A stretch of DNA of 64,000 nt from Mesodorylaimus sp. YZB2_4 (taxonomy: Eukaryota; Nematoda; Enoplea; Dorylaimida; Dorylaimidae), in assembly GCA_030248295.1 (NCBI GenBank), contig JASANH010000810.1:1-64000 (forward strand). The letters run 5' to 3'. The position numbers and the translations under genes are program-made. Below are positions 10,986-22,302 of this stretch, in pieces. The notes beneath the pieces were generated by a model. It did not search any database, was not told the DNA's origin, and saw nothing but the letters and a program-made list of their open reading frames with translations. Each line of letters starts with the position of its first letter. The first letter of the stretch is position 1.

Positions 10986-12429
10986 ATGGACAACTTGAAC
11001 GACAGTGCTTCAGACGCGCTGTCGGCTTACAGAGCCTTCAGCGCATCTTACTGGTACTACAATGACATCTGCATTTTCACCTTCTCCCTCGTTGGTGTCC
11101 TCAGCTCCATTCTGACCCTTGCGACTCTATCGGGCAACAAACGTTTTTCCGAACCATGCTTTATTTGTTATCAAGGAGTCGCCCTTGCCGAATTGATATT
11201 TACCCTGAATTATGGCTGCTCTCGATGGGCAACTCTAAATGGCTTATTTTTCAGTAATCGCGAGTGGGCTTGGTACGGACTAATCAGGCAAGCTTTGCTT
11301 GACATTGGTTCAGGCTGGACCACGCTTCAAATAATTTTCCTCTCATCGCAACGAGCGGTCGCTTGTCTCCTGCCCAATAAGTATACCTATTGGAACAGAA
11401 GGCTCAGCTGTGTATGTGTGACTGTTACGTCCTTCCTGGTTTGCAGTCTGTCCTCAATCCCTGTACTCCTGGAATTCGAAGTGAAATACGATAATAAAAG
11501 TGGTCCTTACAACCTAGTTTTGACTGAATTCGGGAAGTCGCAGGCTTACACGGTTAATAGACATGCTCAGGATGGCTGGAGACTAGTGCTAGGTATTGTA
11601 CTCGTCGTCACTTCAAGCTTGGCTATTCTTGGAATGATCAAGGCGACCTTACTGAGGTGGGTTCTGTTCTAAATCCTGGAGCGCTGGTCACATCAATACA
11701 GTGGGCATTTGAGGGCGGCTTAAGATCGCCTGACATTTTCCTGACTTCACCATAACAGGTGTACGAATACAAATGTATTTAGATGGCATATGTAGTTCTT
11801 CGCGCCTGTCACCCTCTCACTATTAGCCAGACCTGGGACGATCGGCAAGGCTGGACGGCCCGCAAACTTGGACATACGGCAACCTAGAGCCTACTTACCT
11901 GCGTAGACCGCTCCTTCAATGCCAAATACCAGAAAGCTATTACGCAAATTTCAGACTCCAGACAGACTTGCGTGGGAAACAAGTACTCGTATTTTCAGGC
12001 CAGCTGTCATAACTGCGTCCATGGGCAGGAGAGAAGTCGCAAATTTTAGATTCCATTAAAGATCTCTGTTTCAGGCGTCGCCTAATGAGCCAAGTAGCAG
12101 TCGGCAATCAACCATCCAACACAACAGCACTTTCAAACACAAAACGCAACATCCATTTGTGCATTCTGCAAACGAGCCAATCATTGCCACTCGTATGCAA
12201 GCTGGCTTACGCATTTGTGACCATGTCCCGATATCCTGCCGGAGTTGACATCATTTACGATAATGAAGGAAGAATCGATTGGAGCTACGCATACAATTGG
12301 ATCTACGTGTGGAGCATTGCCGATGTGTCTCATTGCGTTTCTCACTGCACCCATTTCTATCTTTACATGATTTTTAGCAGAGGATTTAGGGAAGGATTTG
12401 TGAAAAGATTTCTTCGTCGATGGCATTAA
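10986..12429 (+). CDS. Orphan 7TM receptor A (tandem family)
   Basis: Two coding exons, 10986-11656 and 12075-12429, join in phase 2 across a 418-base GT-AG intron to 341 aa. The ATG is chosen because C and F begin with the same MD..NDSS N-terminus; the frame stays open upstream. Exon 1 carries the extracellular tail with ASYWYYND, TM1 to TM5; exon 2 carries a basic third loop, TM6, TM7 and an amphipathic tail. Family hallmarks are RFSEPCFICYQGVA, CSRWATLNGLF, LSSQRAVACLLPNKY where rhodopsin-like receptors have DRY, and HFYLYMIFSRGFREGF where they have NPxxY. The ligand is unknown; a chemosensory role is only inferred from tandem expansion. A 5' leader intron ending CTTATTTTCAG (10959) appears shared with B and C. 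Confidence 0.88.
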
Positions 12430-12699
12430 AATGTCAATACCACGTGTGCTAGCGTCTAAAAAAGTATTACCTGTTTTTGTTGATTGTACTTTTCTAAGAG
12501 AAGATATTTGCACAGTCCAAAATAAAGTCTGCAAAGAAGTGTTATGCCTATAAGGGAATTATGACTTGCGTGATGCGTGATGTAGATTGATGGAGCCACT
12601 TGAAAACAATAACTGCATGCATCCCTCAGACAATCGCGAGCTCCTGCCGTAATCAACACAGTCAAAATAAAAAATTGAAGGATATACCGCCCATCTAGC
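12430..12699. other. Downstream of receptor A, no gene
   Basis: The 3' flank holds an AATAAAGT near 12524, a plausible polyadenylation signal on the + strand. Nothing else is recognised. Confidence 0.4.
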
Positions 12700-13013
12700 A
12701 CATGCTACCAGACACGATTCAGTACCAGGCACATCCTCACTGAATTAATTTACCCGGCTAGGCTCTAAGAAAAAAGTCACATGTTCAATATAGAGCTAAA
12801 ACAGGTAGCAACATATAAATGGTCAAAATACCTATTAAAAATGCATGAATCAGTAGAGCTCCGACGAGACTAATGGAATCACCTGAATAGATAGTCACTC
12901 TTGTCAAAACGTCCCCCCCAGTCTGTTTATCCATATCAAGGGAGCCGAGTCAAGGAAAAAGATAGAGAGTACCTCATTTCAGTAAAAGTATACGAGTATC
13001 TGCGAGTCCAATA
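12700..13013 (+). promoter_or_regulatory. Conserved upstream block of receptor B
   Basis: Words recur in the same order before C (15990-16290) and partly before F (27080-27260): CGGCTAGGCTCT, AAATACCTATTAAAAAT.CATGAAT, GCTAATGGAAT and CTTGTCAAAACGTCC. Their presence before independent family members suggests that the promoter was copied with the gene. No TATA box is assigned. Confidence 0.5.
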
Positions 13014-13085
13014 TGGACAGCTCGAACGGCAGCTCCACTGGGGGGCCATGTCACCATTTACTACTACTGCCACCTTCTAAGTGAA
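13014..13085 (+). pseudogene. Relic of an extra receptor N-terminal exon before B
   Basis: ATGGACAGCTCGAACGGCAG matches the start of receptor E at 24406 and a relic before C at 16321. It decays within 70 bases and is followed by an apparent leader intron (GTGAATGCAG to TATTTTCAG). Confidence 0.5.
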
Positions 13086-13765
13086 TGCAGCTGCTCTCGA
13101 ACGCGCTTAAATCCTATCTTATTTTCAGAAACAACGTACGAGTCCGAGTCATCGGCTGGCCATGATCGACGACTCGGACAACAGCTCCATGGACGCCCTG
13201 TCAGTACACGGCATTCGGTGCATCTTACTGGCTACAATGAGATCTGCATTTTTACCTTCTTGGGCCCTCAGTTCAGTTCTGACCCTTGCGGCCTTATCAG
13301 GAAATAAGCATGTTTCTGAACCATGCTTCATTTGTTATCAAGGAGTCGCCCTCGCCGAGTTAATGTATACCCTGAATTTAGCCTGTTCTCGATGGGCAAC
13401 CCTGAATGGGTTATTTTTCAGCGATCGCGACTGGGCTTGGTACGGACTAGTCAGAAAAACCTTGATTGACATTGGTTCAGGCTGGACGACGTTCCAAATA
13501 TCCAAATAATTTTCCTTTCTTCGCAATGCGCAGTCGCGGGTCTTCCACCCAATAAGTATGCACCCCGGAACAAAAGAACCGTGCGTATTGGCATGACTGC
13601 ATTTTCCTTTGTTTTCTGCGGCTCACCAGCGATCGCAGTACTCCTGGAATTCGAGGTTGTGTGTCATCGAAAGTGGACTCTACAATCTGGTTTTGACTGA
13701 ATTCGGTACGTCTCAAACTGACAAAGTTCATGGGCAGGTGCAGGATGACTGGATACTGGTGCTGG

Positions 13766-14214
13766 TGTGATGAAGTTGATTTAGATGCAGGATTTGCTGG
13801 GTGCTTCTGTCGGCTGATCCTATGGAGAACCTCGCCACATGTACTCAATGCTCACTCGATTCTGGTCCTATGATGCGGAATAAACCGATAGAGACCACGA
13901 AGTTGACCGGACATTATTTAATGCAGAAAATACGAGTCCCTCTGACAGTGGAGATTCCTGCTCCTTATATATGTATGTACCCTCTCTGAACCATGGGCCT
14001 ATGGGCACATAAATGATCCAAGAAAACTGGAAAAGAATCACACCATGGACTCGTCCATAAAACAAGTTCAGTCTAATAAAACAGATTATGTCCAGCAAGA
14101 TCGTCCAGAATACCAGACTGGAATAATCCTTAGAAGAATAATTTAGTTTCATTCAATAAAGTGACCAATGGCGCCAAAATCAAAACGTGACGTTCTGTGT
14201 TTTACTATATCACA
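13766..14214. mobile_element. Solo LTR inserted in receptor B exon 1
   Basis: The 449-base insert begins TGTGATGAAG and ends TATATCACA, so it has TG...CA ends with a 6-bp inverted repeat. It is flanked by the direct repeat CTGG at 13762-13765 and 14215-14218, a 4-bp target duplication. Removing it restores the receptor alignment. It holds a TATATA stretch near 13967 and AATAAA near 14155, as an LTR in + orientation would. The size and 4-bp duplication fit a Gypsy-type LTR. No internal retroviral-like genes are present. Confidence 0.8.
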
Positions 14215-14282
14215 CTGGAAATCGTAGTGATCGTCACGTCAAGCTTTTCTGTCTTTGGAATGACCAAGGCGACTTTACTGAG

Positions 14283-14883
14283 GTGGGTCGATTTGGTGGA
14301 CAACGGAAAGCTTATTCGCACCTGCAGAAACAGAATAGCATGCGTGTAGCATGTGCGAAAATCGTTTATTCTTGAGTAGTCTTGCAGGACACACACACAC
14401 ATAACCTAATCGAACATTTCATGAATCGAATTTTAGTGAGCCGTCATACTTTACAGGAAATAGTTTCTGTCGCATTTTTCTGATCATAGCTTGACAACAT
14501 TAGGTGAGGTTCAATTCTAGCTGTCAGGGCTTCGCTGCGCCTATTGGTCTAGCACATGTGACTCACCCATCACGCTTCTGGGCTCGATAAACGAAGAGAG
14601 GGGTCACAAGATAAGAGGCTCTTGGACCTGGGCTTTTTCACAGGGCATGAGCTGGGTATGGCTGAGCCTTGATTCTCAAGAGGATAGGCATTGGCCAGAT
14701 GTCGACTATCCTTAAGTGCCCACTGTCTGCAGAGGTCGCCCTATAGTGGGCGCTAGAAACCGTGGGGCTTGGTATCATGAAGGCAATACTGTTCAAGCTT
14801 CATTGCCCGAGGTACTGCACACCTGTGTCAGTCAGGTAACCATAGTCATCCAACTACAGTAGAGTTACTGTACTGTATTATAG
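14283..14883 (+). other. Intron of receptor B pseudogene
   Basis: About 600 bases between the conserved donor and acceptor, with a short CACACACACACACA run near 14390 and no recognised gene. Confidence 0.5.
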
Positions 14884-15106
14884 ACGCCACCTCATGCGTC
14901 AAAGGGGCAGTCGATCGCCATCAAGCAAGCACAACAGCACTGTCGACCTCAAAACGCAACATAACATTTGTATGCTCTACAAATGAGCCAGTCGCAATTT
15001 GTCTTGTGCAACCTGGCTTACACATTTTTTACCATTTCACCGATATCCTGCTGAAATTGACATCGTATAAGACGAGAAAGGAAAATTGATTGAAACTACG
15101 CATATA

Positions 15107-15600
15107 CAGTAACGTATTTCCTCGAAATTCTTTTTCCCCTCTGGTTATTCTCCCCTGTCGAGACCCCGATTGAACTTCATTCTCCCCCATCTGGAAATCC
15201 TGCCCCCGGGGACCAATTTGAATTACCGGACAAAATCATCAGGTGTAGAAAATGTGAAGTATATGAGTGTTAGCGTGATAGAAAATGCTTTCCTTGAAGA
15301 GTCAGATGATGAGGATGAGGTTGAAGACGAAGAAATCGTGCATATTGATCGAATTCGGTTATGAGCAACATGAATACGGGAAGAGAAGTATTGAAATAGA
15401 CAAAAATAAGGGTACTTGTTGGGAAGCTTTAGGCTGTCTATAACTGATATCTTGTGAAGAATAGTTTCTTTCTGGCAAAATGTTTGAGTTTTATTTTCCC
15501 CCCATCTGGAAATCCTCCCCCCCCCCTCTGGTTATTCTCCCCCGTCTGGGACTCATTCAAAAATATTTCTCCCCATGGAGAATGTCGAGGAAATACGATA
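15107..15600. mobile_element. pogo/Tigger-like MITE, copy 2, inserted in receptor B exon 2
   Basis: The left end reads CAGTAACGTATTTCCTCGAA after a TA; the right end reads TTCGAGGAAATACGA-like sequence (GTCGAGGAAATACGA) before TA. The receptor exon continues on both sides (ACTACGCATA, then ATTTGATCTATGTATGG), so a TA target duplication and a single insertion are visible. Inside, 15170-15364 encodes a 64-residue frame ending in an acidic run (FLEESDDEDEVEDEE), conserved in copy 1 on its minus strand. Confidence 0.8.
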
Positions 15601-15764
15601 ATTTGATCTATGTATGGGGCATTGCTGATGTGTCTCATTGCATCTCTCATCTACTCATTTATATCTTTCCATAATTTTTAGCTAAATATTTCGGGATGGA
15701 TTTGCAAAAAGATTTTTTCGTCAGTGGCATCAAAATGTCAATACCACATCTGCCAACATGTGAA

Positions 15765-15989
15765 TCAGTTTCACCTGTTTTTGTTGATTGCACTGTTCTC
15801 ATTATACGAAATACTGCTCATTTCAGAAATTAGCAAACAACTAGCGCCTGACAAGAACGAAATTCAGACTTGCATGATATGGAGAACGATTGATCAAGGC
15901 ATTTGACCCATACAAGTAGTGCAAGCATCCGCCTTGAACCAATGCAATAAAAAAAATGAACGATATATCCCCCGTCTACCGCGCAAACT
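15765..15989. other. Downstream flank of receptor B, no gene
   Basis: Similar to the 3' flank of A and F (AATACCACATCTGCCAAC then TTTCACCTGTTTTTGTTGATTG). No gene is present. Confidence 0.5.
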
Positions 15990-16494
15990 AGCAGGCACGG
16001 GGACTGCCATTACCAAACTAATTTACTCGGCTAGGCTCTTAATCAATCAGTTTTCAGCAAAGGGAAAAAGCAGGTGGCCGCATAAATGGCTTCTTTAAAA
16101 TACCTATTAAAAATACATGAATAATATTCACCAACAGTAGAGCAGCGTCGAGGCTAATGTAATTATCTAATATATAAGTCTCTCTTGCCAAAACGTCCCT
16201 GATCTGTTAATCCCATCGAGAAAACGAGGCGGCTGAGATTCGCGTCAAGAAAAGAGAGTACCTCATTTAGAGTAAAGTATACTGTGCGAGTAGCTACGAG
16301 TCCGTTTGTGTGACTGACTTACGGACAGCTCGAATGTCACCTCGGGCACAATGGCACCATTTGCCCTATTCAGTGGATCATATTTTATGTATTAGTACCC
16401 TCTGCGTGAATGCAGCTGCTCTCTATCGCGTCAACAGCCTTCTATCTTATCTTGACTATTTTTAGGAAAGCGTAGAAGCCAGTGGCTGGTCATT
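15990..16494 (+). promoter_or_regulatory. Conserved upstream block and leader intron of receptor C
   Basis: It shares CTCGGCTAGGCTCT, AAATACCTATTAAAAATACA and TTGCCAAAACGTCC with the block before B. A decayed N-terminal exon relic begins ACGGACAGCTCGAATGTCAC at 16321. It is followed by a probable leader intron from GTGAATGCAG near 16413 to TATTTTTAG near 16467, about 28 bases before the ATG. Confidence 0.5.
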
Positions 16495-18020
16495 ATGGAC
16501 CACTTGAACGACAGCTCTTTGGGTGCCCTGTCGGTCTATACTGCATTCAGTGCATCTTACTGGTACTACAATGACATTTGCATTTTCACCTTCTCCCTCG
16601 TTGGTGTCCTCAGCTCCGTTATGACACTTGCGACCATATCGGGCAATAAGCATTTTTCCGAGCCATGTTTTATTTGTTATCAAGGAGTCGCCATTGCCGA
16701 ATTGATATTTACCCTGAATTTGGCTTGTTCTCGATGGGCAACTCTAAACGGCTTATTTTTGACTACTGTCGAGTGGACTTGGTACAAAATAATCAGACAA
16801 GGCTTCTTTGACATTAGTTCAGATTGGACTACACTTCAAATTATATTCCTATCTTCACAACGCGCCATCGCTTGTCTCCTGCCCAATAAATACGCCTACT
16901 GGAACAGAAGAATTGTTTGCATTTGTGTGACTGTGTTGTCGATTCTGTTTTGCGCTTTGTTCTCAAGTCCGTTGTTTATTGAGTACGAAGCCAAGTACGA
17001 CAATCAAAGTGGGCAGTACAGTCAGGAATTGACTAATATCGGAAAATCTCAAGCCTATATGGTTTATACACAGGCTCATGACGACTGGGTACTGGCGTTG
17101 GGCATCATACTGGTCGTCACTTCAAGCTTGGCTGTTGTTGGTATGATTAAGGCGACCTTATCAAGGCAAGTGATATGCCGATTGGTGCGCATATTTATTT
17201 GGCGCAAACACATCTGCGGCTCGTGAAGAACGCATTTATGCAAGGAAGTGCACATGCAAAAAATACAGACGAGGCTTTAAAAGCTCTCGCTCATTTTTAG
17301 TCGGGAGAAGTAAAATCCTGAGAGCGTCCGCAGTTAGGACCAAAATTACAAGCAAATATTTTGACCTGGCGGATGGCTGCAACATAGGCACCGAGTGGGA
17401 TATTCCTCTGTTATGCTGACTTTGCTTGATCACGTTTCAGCGCCCTGCTAGGCATAAAGTTATGAATATTTTGCAGTATTTGTACAGTTGTACATTAGTC
17501 CATAATGACAGTGTGACCTGAATCCTGTGATGAGGGTCCTTGAACGCCTCATGCTCACGTCAATGAAATCTCTCGCTCTCTGCATCTAATCCTGACTGGT
17601 TTAGTATTGCCTTCAATGACAGCTTTCCATTGCAGGCGTCGCCTCACTCGTCAAGTGGCAGTTGGTCGCCAGTCATCCAACGCAACAGCACTTTCCAACA
17701 CAAAACGCAACATCCATTTATGCATTCTGCAAACGAGCCAATCCTTGCCGCTCGTATGCAATCTAGTTTACAATTTTGCGACCGCTTCTCGATATCCTGT
17801 TGAAACTGACATGGTATACGATAGCGAAGGACAAATCGATTGGAACTACGCATACAATTGGATCTATGTATGGAGCATGGCCGATGTGTCTAGTTGCTTT
17901 GCTCACTGCACCCATTTCTATCTTTACATAATTTTTAGCAGAGGATTTAGGGAAGGATTTGCGAAAAGATTTTTTCGTCGATTGCATCCAAATGTCGGAA
18001 CCACATCTGCCAACCTCTGA
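16495..18020 (+). CDS. Orphan 7TM receptor C (tandem family, GC-AG intron)
   Basis: Exons 16495-17165 and 17636-18020 join in phase 2 to 351 aa. Exon 1 is 671 nt, exactly as in A, F and G. The donor reads AAG|GCAAGT instead of GT; this is the usual strong context for a rare GC-AG intron, and the acceptor is CATTGCAG. N-terminal ASYWYYND, FSEPCFICYQGVA, SRWATLNGLF, LSSQRAIACLLPNKY and HFYLYIIFSRGFREGF are all intact. An Asn in the N-terminus (NDS) and one in the second extracellular loop (NQS) are possible glycosylation sites. The product is a plasma-membrane receptor by topology; ligand and G protein are unknown. Confidence 0.87.
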
Positions 18021-18956
18021 ATGATGTTCACCACTTGTTTTAGTGCTCTGTTTTTGTGGTGTCACTCTCAAGCCGTGAAAGCTAGTAAATGTCAAATATG
18101 CGGTAGTAAGAACCGTCGTTGAGATAGCGACGTTGAGATATGCATAGAAAGCAGCAGGTAACTTAATGGTGATCATGGCTTTTTCAGAGACAAAATCGAG
18201 CTACAGCATGCTTAACCAGGCTTGGCAGGCATAGGAGAGAGGTTGCCGAGCGAAGTCAGCGGGACAAAAACCCCTACTGGATCATCACGCAGGAAACTAT
18301 TGCGACCATACCCGCAGCTGAAACATCAACCCGAGTGTGACGTCTCTCAGTCAGGGGAGAGGATCAAGCTCTCTCCCACTCACCATGGCCCACCAGACAC
18401 CAGACTTACGTGTATGCAGGCGCCTGTTCCACATATGGTGTAGACAAAGCGCATCCAGTGCGACTTTTTAAGATTGCGATGCCACCGATTCCCGCTTCAC
18501 TAACTCTCGCTTAAACAATGTTAAATTAGTGATAAACATGCCAAAGGCTTTCTTAGTTCTAATATGACTGACAGAAAATCCTATCTAACCTTCTTTTGAT
18601 TCTTCTGTTATTTAAATGCCTTCTATCACGCACTTAGCCACAGGACACTAATCAGTGACTCACACTCCAATGACTGATTGTGTTGCGCGTAGTACCGAGG
18701 ACTATACAGTAGGTAGCTATGCATAAACAAGAGCGTCCATATTTTATTCGCGTCTCTTAAAAAATGCAAAACCTTTCAGACAGCTCATACGTTTTGAGTG
18801 CAGAGAAACTCGCGTTAATCATAAAGGTGAAAAAATGTATTGATTAAGAATTTATGGTTGTCAAGGTCGCTTCGGGCAATAACAAGTCAATGCACACTTT
18901 TCAAAACACGTCTTCGAAGTAGTCGACTCCTACTTTCTTCCTCATTGAATGAAAAT
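18021..18956. other. Intergenic between receptors C and D
   Basis: No gene recognised. Open frames are short; 18222-18443 lacks any family resemblance. Bases 18840-18956 belong to the open leader region of D, which is similar to the inverted fragment at 26.8-26.97 kb. Confidence 0.45.
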
Positions 18957-20020
18957 ATGAGTTTTAATAAGACCGGTGACGCGTGGTCTGCGTACACTGC
19001 ATTTAGTAAATCCTATTGTTACTACAATGATATCTTCGCATTCTCCATAGCTGGTATTATCAGCGCGGTGCTGACCATGGCTACTCTGTTTCGCAATAAG
19101 CGTTTCTCCGAGCCGTGTTTTATTTGTTATCAAGGAGTGGCCATTGGTGAACTGATATACACCACTGTGTACGCCTGTTCCAGATGGGCAACTCTAAAAA
19201 ATTTGTTTTCTACTGATCTGAGTAGGGCGTGGTTTGGAATAATTAGACAATTCTTCCTCGAATTTTCTGGTAGTGGGAGATCGATTCAAATCATTTTTTA
19301 TGCTCTCAACGTGCAATTGCGTGTCTCTTTCCCACGAGGTACCCTTACTGGAATCGGAAAACAGTGTGCATTGGTGTCACTGTCTTATCGTACATGCTCT
19401 CCGGTGTTTTTGCTTTGCCCCAGTAGATGGGATATAATGTAGCATATGATAACGAGAGTGGATTATATTCTGAAGGCTTAACATATTTCGGAAATTCTGA
19501 CGGATTTAGTGAATTCGATCAGGCTCAAGATAGATGGCGGTTAGTACTCGGTATTGTACTCATCATCACCTCAAGTCTAGCAGTTGTCGGCTTGATAAAG
19601 GCGTCGTTACTAAGGTAAGCCTAACAAGGTACTTAGGACAAACGGAAACCATTTTACGCATCGATTTAGGCGTCGTCTTTTCCGCCAAGTCACGTCCTAT
19701 CACGAAACATCCGCTTCTGATCCTGTGTCAGCTGTGAAACGAAATTTACGCTTATGCATTCTGCAAATGTGTCAATCACTTCCCCTCGTATGTAACTTGG
19801 TTTATTTTGTTTTGCCTTTGCTCCTGCATGGCCTTCGTACCAAGATATTATTTACGACAGCGAGGGGAACGTCGATTGGGACTATGCTTATCATTGGATT
19901 TATTTGTGGGGCATATCGGATATTCTTCGTTCCATGGCTTACTGTACTCATTTTTATCTTTATGTAATATTTATCAAGGGATTTAGGCAAGGTTTTTCAA
20001 AACGATTTTTCAGACAATAA
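18957..20020 (+). pseudogene. Orphan 7TM receptor D, frameshifted
   Basis: Starts with an ATG followed by DAWSAYTAFSKSYCYYND and runs through TM1-TM3 in one frame. The frame shifts at about 19297 (just before CSQRAIACLFPTRY), and again near 19425 after a stop, where it resumes as YDNESGLY. Exon 1 ends at a good donor TAAG|GTAAGC (19614). The intron is only 55 bases, and exon 2 runs 19670-20020. Exon 2 shifts frame once near 19825 and then reads through TM7 (CTHFYLYVIFIKGFRQGF) to TAA. Three shifts with otherwise well-kept sequence mean either a young pseudogene or assembly indels. Confidence 0.8.
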
Positions 20021-20571
20021 TCATCAGTGAGACAAACTGTTCCCTGTCTTGCTACTACCCAGCCATTTCTTGATTTCTCGGGTTCGAGCTATATTTCTAT
20101 CACTGCAGTGACTTCTTGTCTGAGTACGCCATTTAACACAGTTTGCGCTTGATTCCTGGTCCGCTAATGCAGCATCTTTCTTTTTCTGCGCGACAATAGG
20201 ACTGGCGATCGGTATCGAGAGTGAAGTGCACTAGTAAAAACAGTTTTCACGGCATATCGTGATTTCTATCGATCGGTGATTTTCCAGAGGCTTCTTTCCC
20301 ATTTCCTTTGTTGGTTCCATATGCTCGAATATACAGTGGCTGTCCCATATTTTTCTGGCTTCGCTTTTGATCATTTGGCGCGCTATATCAAACAAATCTT
20401 AAATTCGCTGAGGAACATCAGATGGAAAAAACCAAATATGACATTGTATAACAATTCGTCATTCTTCATGCCCAAATTTCTGTAGACTAGCTGGCTCTTG
20501 TCATCCTGGAGTCGATATTCGGATTCTAATCCGTCAGAGTGTTACGCCCAGTGGTCAGATAGCAGCGTGGC
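20021..20571. other. Flank of receptor D with a duplicated noncoding block
   Basis: Bases about 20196-20500 match 22852-23215 in order (GACTGGCGATCGG, CAGTGGCTGTCCC, GCTTTTGA.CAT, CATGCCCAAATTTC). See the separate entry and finding. Confidence 0.55.
20196..20500 (-). repeat. Duplicated block, copy 1 (possible minus-strand exon relic)
   Basis: The paralogous stretch is colinear with 22852-23215. On the minus strand both copies read N-L-G-M followed shortly by FGFF, hinting that a small membrane-protein exon was duplicated along with a receptor unit. Confidence 0.4.
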
Positions 20572-21355
20572 ACGTCAAAAGATCGCGGGAAAAAGGTCGC
20601 GTGACAAAAGGTCGCAACAAAAAGATTGCACGACAAAAGATCGCAACTGTATCGTCACGACAAGAAAATCTTTTTCCATTTTACATACACTGTATTGTCA
20701 TGAACGCGCAGCATAAAGTGTTTCATTTAAAAAGCCTATTTTAAAAGTTGTAATTATGAGCGACACCTCGCAACTAGTGCATGATATCTCTATTACCTGC
20801 ATACCAGTCAGGGCTGTGCGATAGCAGTTGCAAATTCCGGCCCACAGAAGGAATCAAAATCCGATTTGGACCTTCGCCGCTGTCACGCAATAAAAACTGT
20901 TGGCTACCTTCGCTTCGTTGAAATTCCGGAGGAATGATCAATTCTTCCAGCGATCGAGGATTTGGAAGCACATCGCCGAGTACTCCCCGTCGTGTTCTCT
21001 AAACTGTACGTTCCATGCATGGAAGCTGACCTTGCACAGCAGCTGGCAGCCCACCCGTCACTGCGCCAATAATCTGATGAGTCGATTCCTGAGCTCCTGA
21101 TGCTCGATCTTTGATGCTGTTAACGATCTTTACCATTCTGACTTTTTGCAAATTCCAAAGGCGTCTTGCAGGGAATCGCAAACCAACTATCAGAAAGATG
21201 CAGCTGAAGTGTTTCAACCTGACTCAACAGCTCAATTTACAAGCACAAGTATAAATGCGCTGTCATAGTCGTCATTGGCTTTATTGCTGGCGACCCTCCC
21301 TACCATGCGACCTTTTTGCTAATGCGATCTTTTTATTTGCGATCTTTTGATATGG
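20572..21355. mobile_element. Mutator-like (MULE) element remnant with iterated ends
   Basis: The left end is five 14-15 base units of the type AAAAGATCGC (20572-20650). The right end at 21305-21355 carries the same units inverted, so both termini read TCAAAAGATCGC inwards. Between them the minus strand encodes two MULE-transposase-like stretches. One is at about 21150-21010 (VNSIKDRASGAQESTHQII), the other at about 20971-20775 (FLLRDSGEGPNRILI, then SPDWYA). The DDE catalytic core itself is missing. The element is about 784 bases. A target duplication was looked for and not seen. Confidence 0.65.
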
Positions 21356-22302
21356 AATCGATAGCCGATAGCTTAATCCAAATAATTCCAGCCTCATCCG
21401 CTTTCACTTGACGTTGGAAGGTCATCAAAAGTGAACGTCTTAGCAGCTGTTGAAAAAATGTAGTAAATCCAGAGTCGATGTTTAAATCAAATTCAATGTG
21501 ACCTCTTGCACTGCTGGCATATTGCAATGGATATCAGGGGCAAGACAAAGCAAATGTAATTACATGTAATTGTATATTATTGAAATTTTACAAACATTCA
21601 GGTCTCCCTCTCAAAACGTGTAGTTGCCACAATACTATTTTCTTCTTTGCAATCATCGCCGATTTTCACTTGAAAAACGGAAAGACTGAATTTTCCATTT
21701 ACAGTTCTACACGGGTTGTATATTATTTCACAGGAAATCGTGCGGGGGGGGGGGATTGCGAGTGAGGCGGAGTACAGTATATCATGATTGCGTGATGTCA
21801 TCTGGATAACTAAAGCATTTACACCCACGATGTAACGCGAATCCTTTGCTGAGGGTTCTCCGCTCATTTGCATTTGCACAGCCAGCACGTGTCCATCTTA
21901 CGCATGTGAACATACTTCCTCATTCCGCTCTCCTCTTTTGATATTGAGCTCGGCCTGGATCGAATCTTGGTGCTCTTCATTGCGTCGCTGCTCATGTTCA
22001 CATCTCATACGAGTCCATACGTTCTCGTCTTCGTATTGGTATAAGTTCCAACAATGTTTTTCGGAAATTTTAGCGATATTTAGTAAATTTATTTTTGTAA
22101 GAATTTGTTAGAGATAAAATGTGCTGATGGTTTCCCAGCTTGACTTCATGCCTTTGGTTTTTGACTTGTACTTGCTAAAAATCGAATAAGCAGTTTCAAA
22201 GCAAAACGAATATATCAAGTTAATGGAACACATTTTTCTTTGTCAAACTTTAACTTTTTTTGCTCTAAAAAGTTTTTTCGGCCTGGAGCCCAGTTTTGCC
22301 TT
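21356..22302. other. Intergenic, no gene seen
   Basis: Includes a G10 run near 21744 and AT-rich sequence around 22050-22240. Open frames up to 96 codons have no recognisable content. Confidence 0.4.

Larger units (their letters stand above)
13162..15764 (+). pseudogene. Orphan 7TM receptor B pseudogene
   Basis: Exon 1 (13162-14282) and exon 2 (14884-15764) align with A, C and F over their full length but are broken many times. TM1 is frameshifted near 13210-13265. A tandem 8-base repeat near 13500 (CCAAATATCCAAATA) shifts frame after TM3. A 449-base LTR interrupts TM5 at 13766. Exon 2 has frameshifts and carries a 494-base MITE at 15107. The donor AG|GTGGGT and acceptor TATAG remain. Decay of coding sequence with both splice sites kept points to a once-functional duplicate. 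Confidence 0.88.
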
